From IMG/VR virus record IMGVR_UViG_3300042352_001190, positions 77,578 to 117,844 of that record: a stretch of DNA of 40,267 nucleotides, one strand, 5' to 3'. Of this stretch, positions 6,229 to 14,310 are shown one piece after another. Both the position numbers and the translations under genes were made by a program. The stretch comes from a virus. The notes beneath the pieces are model-generated. The model worked only from the letters and a program-made list of their open reading frames with translations, was not told where the DNA came from and did no database searches. Every line of letters begins with the position of its first letter. Position 1 is the stretch's first letter.

Positions 6229-9123
6229 ATGGCAGGATTAAACCACTTAAAAGACATTTACGAAAAGAAGGGCAAAGAATTTTTAGAAGCTCTTCTTAAT
6301 AAAGAAGTTATCGTTAACGAAAAAATGGACGGTGCATTTTTTGGTGCACAAAGAAACTGCGGAAACTCAGAAGAACCATTTGACTTTTTTAAACGTAATA
6401 CTAAATTAACTGGAGTTGATCGTGTCCTAAGTTCATACTATAATCCAGCACTTAAACATTTTGATGAGTTATCATCAGAAGTAACTGAAAAACTTCCATG
6501 TAACTATCACTTTGGGATGGAATATTTCAGTTCCCCAACTGCTCAATCAATCCAATATGATAGACTACCAAAAAATCACTTAATCTTAAGCTATATCCAT
6601 ATATTGGACGAAGCTGGCGAACAGGCTGAAACTATTCAAGATAAAGCAGATTTGGACAAGTGGGCAGATATTTTAGATATTGAGCGCCCTCCAATTATTT
6701 TTCAAGGAAAACTAACAGACGATCAAAAAGAGAAAATTTTAGATTTTGTCTATACTCCACTTGATGAATTAGTTGGAAAATTTAAGACTGCATCATTTAC
6801 AAAATACATTATTAATGTCTTAAATCCTGAACTTAAAACCTCTTTTTTAAGAGATACTGCAGATAAAGATATTGAAGGAATTGTATTTAGATTTTATGAG
6901 CCAGGCGGAGAAGATTCAGTATTTTTGGCAAAGTTAGTGGACCCAGTTTTCCAAGCAAGAGCAAAAGAAAAGGCTCAAGCTAGAGTTGAGGCACCAAAGA
7001 CTGATGATTATATTTGGATCATGACTGCAGACCTAATGAATTTTATTGAAACCTATTCACAAGCAGATCTTGATGCAATTAAACCAAATGGTACAACATT
7101 TGAAAGACGTTATATTCAAATTATAAATGCAATTTTTAAAGATTTTGTTCAAGAACATGGTAGCAAATATCGCGGACTTGAAATTACAACACCAGAATTC
7201 CTAAATAAGCCAGAATTTGACGTTAACCGAGCATTAATTAGTGATGATATGGTTATCAACCTAATTGATTCTGATAAAACTCTTAAAGAACTCTATCGAG
7301 TTTTCTTAAATACTTTTAGAAAAAAGAATATTAGAGTTAGCTCAACATTTTTCAATAAAACTATGAAAGAAACTCTAAAGTCCCAAATTGCTAAGGTTCA
7401 ACTTGCAGCAGAGGACAAATTAAATGAAGCGTTCTTCCCTACCTTTAATCAATTTTTTGGAACAGATGAAGATGCAACTGATTTTTTCAGTCAATTTCAA
7501 ACTGACCAAAATAAAAAAAAAGATATTGAGGTAGTTGTCTATTTAGACAAATTTCAGCCATTAAGTAAAGAACACGAAAAGGTTGCCTCAAGTATCAAGG
7601 GAAAATACGATGTGCCTTGTTTAATGATTGCATATCACCCAGGTCAAAGAAGTTCAGCCTTTCCAATGTCACCAGAAACTGTTAAAAGTTCAATTGATAG
7701 GTTAACTAAAACTTCAGACTATGTAGTTGGTGGAGGAACAACTGATTCAATCGGAATAGATGAATTAATTAAGTCAGCTGGACAGGGATATTCAATTAAA
7801 GCAATTGCAACAAATTCTGAGTTTGTGCCAGATTTAGTAATCGATCTTAACCGAATTAACAAAAAAGCTCCATATGCAAAAATACCATCTCAACTTAGAG
7901 TGGTGGAGGTTCCTAAAATCGAATTAGAAAGCGATCTTATTAATTCAGTTAAAAACCAAGATTTTGTTCAATATAAAAATCTAACAAGTAAACCTTTACA
8001 TTCAGAGTTTTATAATATGACAAAGGAGATTGAAGAATCCCTTTTAAATGAATCAATATCAGCTGCAGATTTGGATAAAAGAAAAACTGATTTGCTTGAT
8101 TTGATTATTGATGCTCCATACAATGAAGTTCTTTATAAAAAGATTGAAAAGCTTTTAAAGAGAACGCATAATGATTTAACTAAGGATTTGTTTGATATTC
8201 TTAGCAAAACTAAAGGTTATAAAGATTTAGCAAAAACTATTGTTTCAATTGCTGATGATTTAGATCAAGATGATGAACTCCTTGCATATCTAGAAAATCC
8301 AACTGTTACGTTTGAAGATGTTATAAAATCGCCAAATGGTAATCTAAAAACCCTATTTAATACAACTGGCCTTAGCACAGAACTATATGATCAATTATTC
8401 AATTTAATTGGCTCAGTTGGTAGTGTAAATATTGGTCGTGGAGAAATTTTAATGTCAATCCTAATTAAAGATGCAATAAATGCAGATAATAAAACTAAAG
8501 GCGACGTTAAAATTGGATCAGACTCTATTGAAATTAAATCAAGTGGAGATAATTTTAGATTAACTGGTCAAAGTGGTACTGGAATGGGAGCCGATACTGG
8601 AAACTATATTAGAAAAGGTCTATCTGACCTATTTACTGCAGCCAAGCAGGAAGTACCAGAATATTTTGAAAATTCTACGGCATTTGCGCCATCAGCATCA
8701 GCAAATCCACGAAAGGAATATTTTAGCCAAGGAATCACAGCAGCAGTTCAGGCATCAAATAAAGCCGAGGTTGTTGAAATTTTAGCTTCTGGTTTTAATT
8801 TAATTTACAAAAACTATAAAGAAGAACTGGTTTCAGTTTTTAATGCTGCAGTTGCCGAAGATGGCGCATTCAATAATAGAGCATATTTAGATGGTGTTCT
8901 AAAGATTGAATTTGACCGTTATTTACAAGATGGCACATATTTTATGGCTGTAAGTAAGCACACTGGCGACTATGTCTTGATTAATGGAAAGATTACAGAT
9001 GATCAGCTTAAATACTTTAAAGTTGAGCAAGCTAATAATATTAGACCTAAATCAACTTCTTCTGACTCTCTATTGGGAATCGATATTAATATGGATTCTT
9101 TCTCTACAGCTCCTCAAGAATAA
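6229..9123 (+). CDS. Ligase / nucleotidyltransferase / nuclease-like fusion, 964 aa
   Basis: Three modules can be seen. Residues 1-245 look like a covalent nucleotidyltransferase of the RNA/DNA ligase superfamily: motif I EKMDG with nucleophile K32, motif III FGMEYF (E98), motif IV DIEGIVFRF (E216) and motif V FLAKLVDP (K235). Residues about 433-590 resemble an HxGH-type adenylyl/cytidylyltransferase, but the signature is degenerate: DKFQPLSKEH (440-449) where family members have GRFQPxHxGH. Residues about 730-800 fit a PD-(D/E)xK nuclease core: GRGE (E739), KGDV (D759) and IEIK (E768, K770). LNE sites followed by Ala or Ser lie in both inter-domain linkers (E400, E608). Upstream genes encode a phosphatase and a kinase, so an end-healing and sealing pathway is plausible. 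Ligase is the surest part, the middle domain the least. Confidence 0.75.
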   Translation: MAGLNHLKDIYEKKGKEFLEALLNKEVIVNEKMDGAFFGAQRNCGNSEEPFDFFKRNTKLTGVDRVLSSYYNPALKHFDELSSEVTEKLPCNYHFGMEYFSSPTAQSIQYDRLPKNHLILSYIHILDEAGEQAETIQDKADLDKWADILDIERPPIIFQGKLTDDQKEKILDFVYTPLDELVGKFKTASFTKYIINVLNPELKTSFLRDTADKDIEGIVFRFYEPGGEDSVFLAKLVDPVFQARAKEKAQARVEAPKTDDYIWIMTADLMNFIETYSQADLDAIKPNGTTFERRYIQIINAIFKDFVQEHGSKYRGLEITTPEFLNKPEFDVNRALISDDMVINLIDSDKTLKELYRVFLNTFRKKNIRVSSTFFNKTMKETLKSQIAKVQLAAEDKLNEAFFPTFNQFFGTDEDATDFFSQFQTDQNKKKDIEVVVYLDKFQPLSKEHEKVASSIKGKYDVPCLMIAYHPGQRSSAFPMSPETVKSSIDRLTKTSDYVVGGGTTDSIGIDELIKSAGQGYSIKAIATNSEFVPDLVIDLNRINKKAPYAKIPSQLRVVEVPKIELESDLINSVKNQDFVQYKNLTSKPLHSEFYNMTKEIEESLLNESISAADLDKRKTDLLDLIIDAPYNEVLYKKIEKLLKRTHNDLTKDLFDILSKTKGYKDLAKTIVSIADDLDQDDELLAYLENPTVTFEDVIKSPNGNLKTLFNTTGLSTELYDQLFNLIGSVGSVNIGRGEILMSILIKDAINADNKTKGDVKIGSDSIEIKSSGDNFRLTGQSGTGMGADTGNYIRKGLSDLFTAAKQEVPEYFENSTAFAPSASANPRKEYFSQGITAAVQASNKAEVVEILASGFNLIYKNYKEELVSVFNAAVAEDGAFNNRAYLDGVLKIEFDRYLQDGTYFMAVSKHTGDYVLINGKITDDQLKYFKVEQANNIRPKSTSSDSLLGIDINMDSFSTAPQE

Positions 9124-9137
9124 GTCTAGACTCGCTC

Positions 9138-9150
9138 GAATAAATATCTT
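9138..9150 (+). promoter_or_regulatory. Candidate late promoter box
   Basis: GAATAAATATCTT lies just after the stop of the ligase fusion and 16 bases before the GTG of the 59-residue gene. It matches the AATAAATA form of the late-type boxes at 324-338 and 27561-27577. It would start the late run of small head-type genes. Confidence 0.4.
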
Positions 9151-9165
9151 AAAAGGGCGAAACTT

Positions 9166-9345
9166 GTGAATTCTTCTCAGAAAAACTATAAAGATTATAT
9201 CCAGGGTAAAGCTAGATTGGAAAATGCAATCATACAGCACCCAAGCGGAGAAAATCCAATTATGGATCTTTTAAAGAAGGAAACCAATAGAACCTTCTGG
9301 GTTAAACCATTCGCCGATTGGAAAAAACAAACTACAAAGAAATGA
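9166..9345 (+). CDS. Small basic protein, 59 aa
   Basis: This is a short gene with GTG start at 9166. The frame reads MNSSQKNYKDYIQG at the start and ends NRTFWVKPFADWKKQTTKK. It is basic and soluble, with aromatic residues clustered at the C-terminus. Its reality is supported by a late-type box immediately upstream and by a four-base ATGA overlap (9342-9345) with the ATG of the Dps-like gene, a hallmark of coupled phage genes. No family is recognised. The basic tail may bind nucleic acid or the neighbouring ferritin-like protein; this is only a guess. Confidence 0.6.
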   Translation: MNSSQKNYKDYIQGKARLENAIIQHPSGENPIMDLLKKETNRTFWVKPFADWKKQTTKK

Positions 9346-9761
9346 TTCCATTTGAATTACAAAGCGGAATGGACGAGCCTCAAACTGAGGGCATGGACGT
9401 ATCAACGTTTATGTTAAGTCTATTACAAATCAGGGACCAGGCACATATTTTACACTGGCAAACAACTAATGAAGCTCAGCACAATGCATTTGGAGCTTTT
9501 TATGATGATTTCTTAGGATTAGTTGATGAAATTGCTGAACAAGTTATTGGAAAATACGGCAGATTTAAAGTTGGAGGTTGTGCTATTTTGGTTATGGACT
9601 ATGATCAAGCAATGCCAATTTTTATCCAAAATATTGAAAAAGTATTTCAACAAGATTTTTGTGAAATCTTTGATCAAGAATCAAATACTGAATTGTATAA
9701 TTTAAGAGATGAATTTTTATCACTTAAAAACAAATTAGCTTACAGATTAACCCTAGACTAA
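9342..9761 (+). CDS. Dps/ferritin-like protein
   Basis: This is a four-helix ferritin-like protein of the Dps kind. Dps shells bind DNA and oxidise iron, protecting against oxidative damage. The N-terminal helix carries the Dps signature: RDQAHILHW with H35, H38 and W39, then H47, then acidic D55/D56 and D62-E63 with E66 in VDEIAEQ. These correspond to the ferroxidase pattern H-W ... H ... D-x-I-x-E of Dps. Length 139 aa is near the family norm. I chose ATG 9342, which overlaps the upstream TGA; an in-frame TTG at 9318 is less likely. Phage ferritin-like proteins of this type are known. The stop overlaps the next ATG (TAATG). Iron oxidation depends on residues that need a structural check. 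Confidence 0.75.
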   Translation: MIPFELQSGMDEPQTEGMDVSTFMLSLLQIRDQAHILHWQTTNEAQHNAFGAFYDDFLGLVDEIAEQVIGKYGRFKVGGCAILVMDYDQAMPIFIQNIEKVFQQDFCEIFDQESNTELYNLRDEFLSLKNKLAYRLTLD

Positions 9762-11374
9762 TGCTTAAATTTAAACACATAAATATCCTTGAACAGCTTC
9801 TATTAGAATCTGAATTAATTATTATTGGAAATGAAGTTTCTGATATTATTGCATTTGCAAAAAGTGGCGGTCAGAAAGAAGAGGATATTATGAAAAAGGT
9901 TGATGAGTTTTTATCAAAACTTATTGAGAACGACCTTTTAAATAAAGCTAAAACTGATCCTCAGGTTCTTCAACAATTAAGCCAAACTTTCCTTAATAAA
10001 GAATGGATTGATATTCTAAATAAGTATATCGATTTTGTATCTCAAGTTCTAAAATACGAAACTGAAATTCTTGATGAAATGATTAAGAATGGAGATGATG
10101 TTGAATTACAATTAGAAAGAATTAGAGCATATAAAGGAAGAATGGGTATTGTATGGGAAGCCTATCATACAATCGAAGAAAGTAATTGGACCGAAGAGGT
10201 TAACAGTCTACTTGATAAAATCAAAATTTCATTTACTGGTCAAAAGAAAAATGAATCTGAAGTTTCTAAAAATCTTATTGCTGCGGCAAAGGAAAAAATG
10301 GAAAATACTTCAGCTGATTCCGAAGATTTTAAAAAGACCGTTGATGATACAATAAAGGTTGCCTATATCATCTCAGATTTTTCAAACAAAGATGAAGATA
10401 AAAAGAAGCCTGAGCCAGATGTAATCGACGTTGAATGGGAAGATGTTAAGGAAGAAATGGACAAGGACGTTGATGATTTTAGAAAATCTACTGATGACTT
10501 TAATAAAAGAACTGAAGGTAAAGCCGAAACCATTACTAAGCGTGATGTTATTATCAAAAATGCAATTGAAGAATTAAGAAACTGGACTGATTTAAATACG
10601 CTAGAATCTCAATTTGTAAAGGTTCGTATTATGATTATGACAGACGAACGAGGTGAAGTTGATCCTATTACTAAGCGTAGAATTCCATTAGTTAAATTAG
10701 ATGACTCTGCTAAGAAACAATATATGGTTGAGGCAATTGAGGCATACTTAGAAGCAAGAGCACGTCTTGGAAAATATAAAACTGATCTTGATCTAAAGAA
10801 ATATAAAGGAGTTTCATATTCACCTTCAATATCTCTTCCTCTATTTGAAAGAACTAAAATTCCTATTACATCTAAACAGATGTTAGATTCAAGTAGAATT
10901 AACTACTTATTAAAGATTGGAAATTATTTAGGAACAATTTTAGCCGATGTTGAATGGCTCGGAGACGAACAAAAACATTTAGGAGCACTTATTGCAAAAT
11001 TTAGAAAAGCCACTTTACCTATTGTTGGAAGAACTATTTCAAGAACTGCCAAAATAACTGGCGGCAAAGAAGCTCAATTAAAAGCTGAAAAATGGACTAG
11101 ATTTCTATTTACAAGTCAAGAAAGTGGATTAGACGCTCCACAAAGTAAAATTAAAGGAGCAACTAAAGTTGGGTCAGGAACAGTTAAAGAAGATGCAATG
11201 GCGCCTGGCGTAGCGTTTCAAACTCCAGCAAGTATAGGTGGAATGGGAGATGCAATTGCACCAACTCAAACAACACCTGGTTCTGGTGATAATTTCCAAC
11301 CAAGAAAATCTAAAAAGTCAAATAAGAATATTATGGACTTTGCAAGTTTTTATAAAAATTTAGGTAAAAAATAA
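9761..11374 (+). CDS. Large helical, probable virion-internal protein, 537 aa
   Basis: I do not recognise a family. The protein is highly charged and mostly helical, with an acidic Lys/Asp/Glu-rich middle (residues about 205-245, including PEPDVIDVEWEDVKEEMDKD) and a Ser/Gly/Thr/Pro-rich, disordered-looking C-terminus that ends in a basic patch (RKSKKSNKN). The N-terminus HINILEQLLLESE offers an LLE site before Ser and loosely resembles the capsid-targeting tags. The start overlaps the Dps-like stop (TAATG), and the next tagged gene begins one base past its stop. Size, low-complexity tail and neighbours suggest an internal head or ejected protein, which is inference. Confidence 0.7.
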   Translation: MLKFKHINILEQLLLESELIIIGNEVSDIIAFAKSGGQKEEDIMKKVDEFLSKLIENDLLNKAKTDPQVLQQLSQTFLNKEWIDILNKYIDFVSQVLKYETEILDEMIKNGDDVELQLERIRAYKGRMGIVWEAYHTIEESNWTEEVNSLLDKIKISFTGQKKNESEVSKNLIAAAKEKMENTSADSEDFKKTVDDTIKVAYIISDFSNKDEDKKKPEPDVIDVEWEDVKEEMDKDVDDFRKSTDDFNKRTEGKAETITKRDVIIKNAIEELRNWTDLNTLESQFVKVRIMIMTDERGEVDPITKRRIPLVKLDDSAKKQYMVEAIEAYLEARARLGKYKTDLDLKKYKGVSYSPSISLPLFERTKIPITSKQMLDSSRINYLLKIGNYLGTILADVEWLGDEQKHLGALIAKFRKATLPIVGRTISRTAKITGGKEAQLKAEKWTRFLFTSQESGLDAPQSKIKGATKVGSGTVKEDAMAPGVAFQTPASIGGMGDAIAPTQTTPGSGDNFQPRKSKKSNKNIMDFASFYKNLGKK

Positions 11375-11375
11375 A

Positions 11376-11729
11376 ATGCAAAAAATTAAAACATTCGAAT
11401 CATTTTCGCAAGAAGATTTCGAACCTACTCAAATACAGCCTTTTCAAGAAAAGCCTGAAGTCGATCATACTGAAGATTCATACAGCGATGGTGCAGAATA
11501 TGAGCACTATATGTTCTTTAATAATTTAAAGACTATCCAAAGAAATATTGAAGAATTACTTCAATTGGATGCGCATGAAGTAAATGAAATATTGTCAAAT
11601 GGTCATGCATGGGCAGATGATCATATTGCAACTTCATCGGATGATATCGAAGAAGTTAAAAACTTTTTGGTTAATGAATTAAGCGGCTCTAGTGAGAACT
11701 TAATTCAAGAAGAACCAACTCAATACTAA
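11376..11729 (+). CDS. Small conserved-looking phage protein with tag-like N-terminus, 117 aa
   Basis: The N-terminus MQKIKTFESFSQEDF has the F7-x-x-F10-x-x-E13 spacing of the capsid-targeting tags, though not the Leu/Ile expected three residues before the cut. A disordered acidic linker follows. A compact helical domain (residues about 45-105) then reads NNLKTIQRNIEELLQ, LDAHEVNEILSNGHAW and ADDHIATSSDDIEEV. To my recollection this domain type recurs as an uncharacterised protein in T4-like phages, but I cannot name it. It contains several His residues (HAWADDH). It starts one base after the previous stop and belongs to the same late transcript. Confidence 0.72.
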   Translation: MQKIKTFESFSQEDFEPTQIQPFQEKPEVDHTEDSYSDGAEYEHYMFFNNLKTIQRNIEELLQLDAHEVNEILSNGHAWADDHIATSSDDIEEVKNFLVNELSGSSENLIQEEPTQY

Positions 11730-11759
11730 ACCAAAAACAAAAATAAAATAATTTTAATT

Positions 11760-11978
11760 ATGACACAACATCCATCAGATTTAGCATTAGCTAGAGGACT
11801 TAAAGTAGTAACGCCAGCTGTTATCACAGCAGATGTAGAAAAGGCAGTTAAAGCAGCTGAAAAAGCAGCAAAAGACGCACAGAAAGCGGCTGAAAAAGCA
11901 GCTAAAGAAGCAATTGCAGTAGCAGAAGCTGCAGCAGAAGCAATCGTAGAGGCAACAGAAACTAAAGACGCAGAATAA
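11760..11978 (+). CDS. Ala/Lys/Glu-rich single-helix protein, 72 aa
   Basis: After about 25 ordinary residues the protein is one long amphipathic helix built from A-A-E-K-A-A-K-type repeats (residues 28-65), with almost no other residue types. It could be a rod, a histone-H1-like DNA binder or a head-filling protein; charge is close to balanced, so DNA binding is not obvious. An A-rich leader (AAAAACAAAAATAAAATAAT) precedes ATG 11760, and the next gene starts three bases after its stop. The low-complexity composition makes homology searches unreliable. Confidence 0.65.
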   Translation: MTQHPSDLALARGLKVVTPAVITADVEKAVKAAEKAAKDAQKAAEKAAKEAIAVAEAAAEAIVEATETKDAE

Positions 11979-11981
11979 TTA

Positions 11982-12509
11982 ATGTCGCCTAACCTCCAAT
12001 ACCATTTAAATGAAAATTTGTGTATCGCTGAATCGGTTTTTAGACCAGGCAGCGATGCACATATTTCTTTATTGACTGAGGCTAGGTTTCATTTTGAAAA
12101 TGGGGTTAAATTAGACCCAATTACAGAAGAATTATTCATAAAAACTGATTTAGGTTTTATTGGAGAATATCATGGAGAACCAGTTCCACTAGATTTTCCA
12201 ATTGAAGAGATTAATGAAGCTGAATACCATGGCAAAGAAGTTGATCTTAATTATCCACGAAGAGGTGGTACTAAGAAATACCATGTCTATGTTAAAAATC
12301 CAAAAACTGGTAAAGTCCTTAAAATTGCATTTGGCGATATTCATGGAGGACTTACGGCAAAGGTAAGTAATCCAAAGGCTAGAGCAAGTTTTGCAGCTAG
12401 GCACCAATGTCATCTTAAAAAAGATAAAACCAAAGCCGGTTATTGGGCATGTAGAATTAATAGATATGCTCACCTATGGGGAGGTAAAACTTATCCAGGT
12501 TATTGGTAA
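11982..12509 (+). CDS. Phage protein with Cys/His C-terminal domain and protease-type sites, 175 aa
   Basis: The C-terminal 85 residues form a domain I recall from many marine phages as uncharacterised. It begins KKYHVYVKNPKTGK, continues with GDIHGG, and has a Cys/His cluster ARHQCHLKKDKTKAGYWACR that could bind metal. The N-terminal 90 residues have three potential head-protease sites: CIAE before Ser18, LLTE before Ala34 and INE before Ala. They also hold a short internal duplication, EYHGEPVPLDFP and EYHGKEVDLNYP. The protein probably enters the prohead and loses its N-terminal part. ATG 11982 follows the previous stop by three bases. Function of the C-terminal domain is unknown. Confidence 0.72.
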   Translation: MSPNLQYHLNENLCIAESVFRPGSDAHISLLTEARFHFENGVKLDPITEELFIKTDLGFIGEYHGEPVPLDFPIEEINEAEYHGKEVDLNYPRRGGTKKYHVYVKNPKTGKVLKIAFGDIHGGLTAKVSNPKARASFAARHQCHLKKDKTKAGYWACRINRYAHLWGGKTYPGYW

Positions 12510-12517
12510 TTAATATT

Positions 12518-12802
12518 ATGAATAAAGTACTTTCATATTCAGAATTTATCACAGAAGCAAGAAAAACCAAAAACTCACCAGATTGGCATGACTCAGATGC
12601 TCCTGATGCAAATGGTAAATTTAAAAGCCTTGGAATTAAAGCCCTAGCTTCATGGTTAATTAAAACCAGAAAGGGTGATATGAGAAAAATTACAGGTAGC
12701 CTTAACCAACAAATTGTTTTTAACCGCAATGACAATCCATCCTATGCTAAAAAGATGGAAAAGGTTAGAGAAGAGGTAAAAAGACAACTTAATAAAAAGT
12801 AA
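12518..12802 (+). CDS. Capsid-targeted small basic protein, 94 aa
   Basis: This is the clearest capsid-targeting sequence in the window: MNKVLSYSEFITEARK, with Y7-S-E-F10-I11-T12-E13 before Ala14. It matches the T4 internal-protein pattern Y-x-E-F-I-x-E-A position by position, and cleavage after E13 would be predicted. The mature part is basic, with a conserved-looking middle (IKALASWLIKTRKGDMRKI) and a Lys-rich C-terminal helix. Nucleic-acid binding is possible. I chose ATG 12518; an in-frame TTG at 12503 overlaps the previous gene and would bury the tag. It sits in a run of tagged genes on one transcript. The mature function is unknown. Confidence 0.78.
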   Translation: MNKVLSYSEFITEARKTKNSPDWHDSDAPDANGKFKSLGIKALASWLIKTRKGDMRKITGSLNQQIVFNRNDNPSYAKKMEKVREEVKRQLNKK

Positions 12803-12808
12803 TATCAT

Positions 12809-13285
12809 ATGTACGTAAAGCCATTTAGCGAATATGTAAGTTTGCTTGAGAAAAAGTCAAACCCAGAAAATCCTGCACAATATAAAGCTCCAGAAGGAAG
12901 TTCTAGAGATAAAAAATTGGATAAGGCTAAACGTTTATTGGATAATGGCAAAAAAGAGGCTGCTTATAAACTTAGAGATGAGATGGAAGCAGCGGAAAGA
13001 AAAAAATCTGGTTGGAAAAATACCCCAAGACCAGATTCAAAAGTAACTGAGGCCAGCAAGAAAAAATCATCTAATCTTAGCAAAGAGACCCTAGCTAAAA
13101 TTAAGGCAGTTGCTGATAAAAAAGGTTATTCATTTGCCGATTTAAAACGTGAATACACCAAAGGTCTAGGTGCATTTTACTCGTCTGGTTCCAGACCAGG
13201 AATGACTGCTCATCAATGGGCAATGGCTAGAGTAAATGCGGCAAGTCCAAGTAAATCTTGGGCCGATGTCAAAAAGACTAAGTAA
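12809..13285 (+). CDS. Capsid-targeted basic protein (DUF5824-like C-terminus?), 158 aa
   Basis: The N-terminus MYVKPFSEYVSLLEKK is a variant capsid-targeting tag, F6-x-x-Y9 followed by LLE before Lys15. The rest is strongly basic. A helical Lys/Glu/Arg region spans about residues 35-75. A C-terminal domain with YTKGLGAFYSSGSRPGMT and HQWAMARVNAAS resembles a domain found in virion and accessory proteins of other phages, recalled as DUF5824; that name is from memory. Basic charge and tag suggest a DNA-associated internal head protein. It begins six bases after the previous stop, and the next gene starts one base after its own stop. Confidence 0.75.
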   Translation: MYVKPFSEYVSLLEKKSNPENPAQYKAPEGSSRDKKLDKAKRLLDNGKKEAAYKLRDEMEAAERKKSGWKNTPRPDSKVTEASKKKSSNLSKETLAKIKAVADKKGYSFADLKREYTKGLGAFYSSGSRPGMTAHQWAMARVNAASPSKSWADVKKTK

Positions 13286-13286
13286 C

Positions 13287-13553
13287 ATGCATCCATACAA
13301 AGATATATCATCTGGCGATAACTGGGTAATACGAGAATTCACCCAAGCGGTCGACCCAATTGAACTATTATGGCATAGAGATGATGAAGACCGTGACCTT
13401 GAATTAATTGAGGGAAGTGGTTGGAAGATCCAATTAGACAATAGCCTACCTATAGAGTTAACACAAACCCAAAGAATAAATATTAAAAAGCACGATTGGC
13501 ATCGATTAATTAAAGGCGATGGTAATCTGGTTGTAAAAATCTATAAATCATAA
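13287..13553 (+). CDS. Small cupin-like protein, 88 aa
   Basis: The pattern is that of a minimal cupin or double-stranded beta-helix: short strands with LLWHRDDEDRDLELIEGSG near residue 30-48, KIQLDNSLPIEL, and HDWHRLIKGDGNLVVKI at the end. Cupins often bind a metal through His/Glu residues; H30, H68 and H71 are candidates, but the classic motif is incomplete. Similar short proteins are common in T4-like phages without known function. I chose ATG 13287, one base after the upstream stop. The gene lies between two tagged genes but has no tag of its own. Confidence 0.62.
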   Translation: MHPYKDISSGDNWVIREFTQAVDPIELLWHRDDEDRDLELIEGSGWKIQLDNSLPIELTQTQRINIKKHDWHRLIKGDGNLVVKIYKS

Positions 13554-13554
13554 A

Positions 13555-14274
13555 ATGGCATTCGAAATCGGGGATAAAGTTAAGCTTAGATTATCTAAAG
13601 ATACAATGGATCGTCTTAACCTAGTTGGCGCTCCAATTGATAATAAAATTGTTACTATTGGCAAAGTTTATAAAATGGATTATGCTCCAGATCAAACTCT
13701 TTATATGGTCGATTTAGACGAGCCAATTAGATTTGAAGAAACTACCTTTGATGAAATCTACGATCTCCGCGATGCAGATCTAGACCTAATTGATGCGAAT
13801 GAGACTCTTCCAGAAAATAAAGTATTAAGATTTTCTTCCTTTTTAAATGAAGCAAAGGAGCCAGCCAGCTGGTACTTTGGAATTGCCGATTGTCACGGTA
13901 TAGAATCTTTTAATAAAGAAAATATCGATCATACATATTTAAATCAATTAGACAGAATTCACGATTTAGGGTTAGCTGACGAAACAGCTCCGACCAGAAA
14001 AAGTGTAATGAAAGAATATAATGGTCAATTGAATATGATGATGATGCGTTGCAGATTCAATGAACAACGTCACCCAGTAGTTTATAGAGTTTTATTAACA
14101 GATGATGTTGCTGACTATATTCAATCATTAGTTGATCAACGCGATTATATTGGCGCACTAAATGCAATCAAAGATCACTCAACAGAGATTCAATTAGCAC
14201 GAGGTCAAGGCGCAAACCTAGAAAGACGCTGGAATATGATTCCTAATCCAGATCTTGATCCATTCCACGGATAA
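13555..14274 (+). CDS. Two-part protein with an internal capsid-targeting sequence, 239 aa
   Basis: Residues 1-88 look like a small beta-barrel (FEIGDKVKLRL, then TIGKVYKMDY, then LYMVDLDEPI), similar in feel to SH3/KOW folds. Residues 88-103 read NKVLRFSSFLNEAKEP, almost the N-terminus of the protein at 12518 (NKVLSYSEFITEARK), with F93-x-x-F96-L97-N98-E99 before Ala100. The C-terminal domain (about 100-239) is alpha/beta, unrecognised, with WYFGIADCHGIESF and an Arg/Met-rich MMMMRCRFNEQRHP. The gene therefore looks like a fusion of an upstream small gene with a tagged internal-protein gene. The head protease could cut it in two at E99. It starts one base after the previous stop. Function is unknown. 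Confidence 0.72.
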   Translation: MAFEIGDKVKLRLSKDTMDRLNLVGAPIDNKIVTIGKVYKMDYAPDQTLYMVDLDEPIRFEETTFDEIYDLRDADLDLIDANETLPENKVLRFSSFLNEAKEPASWYFGIADCHGIESFNKENIDHTYLNQLDRIHDLGLADETAPTRKSVMKEYNGQLNMMMMRCRFNEQRHPVVYRVLLTDDVADYIQSLVDQRDYIGALNAIKDHSTEIQLARGQGANLERRWNMIPNPDLDPFHG

Positions 14275-14310
14275 TCCATTACTTAGTATTACGAACTCTC
14301 CAACTATCAC

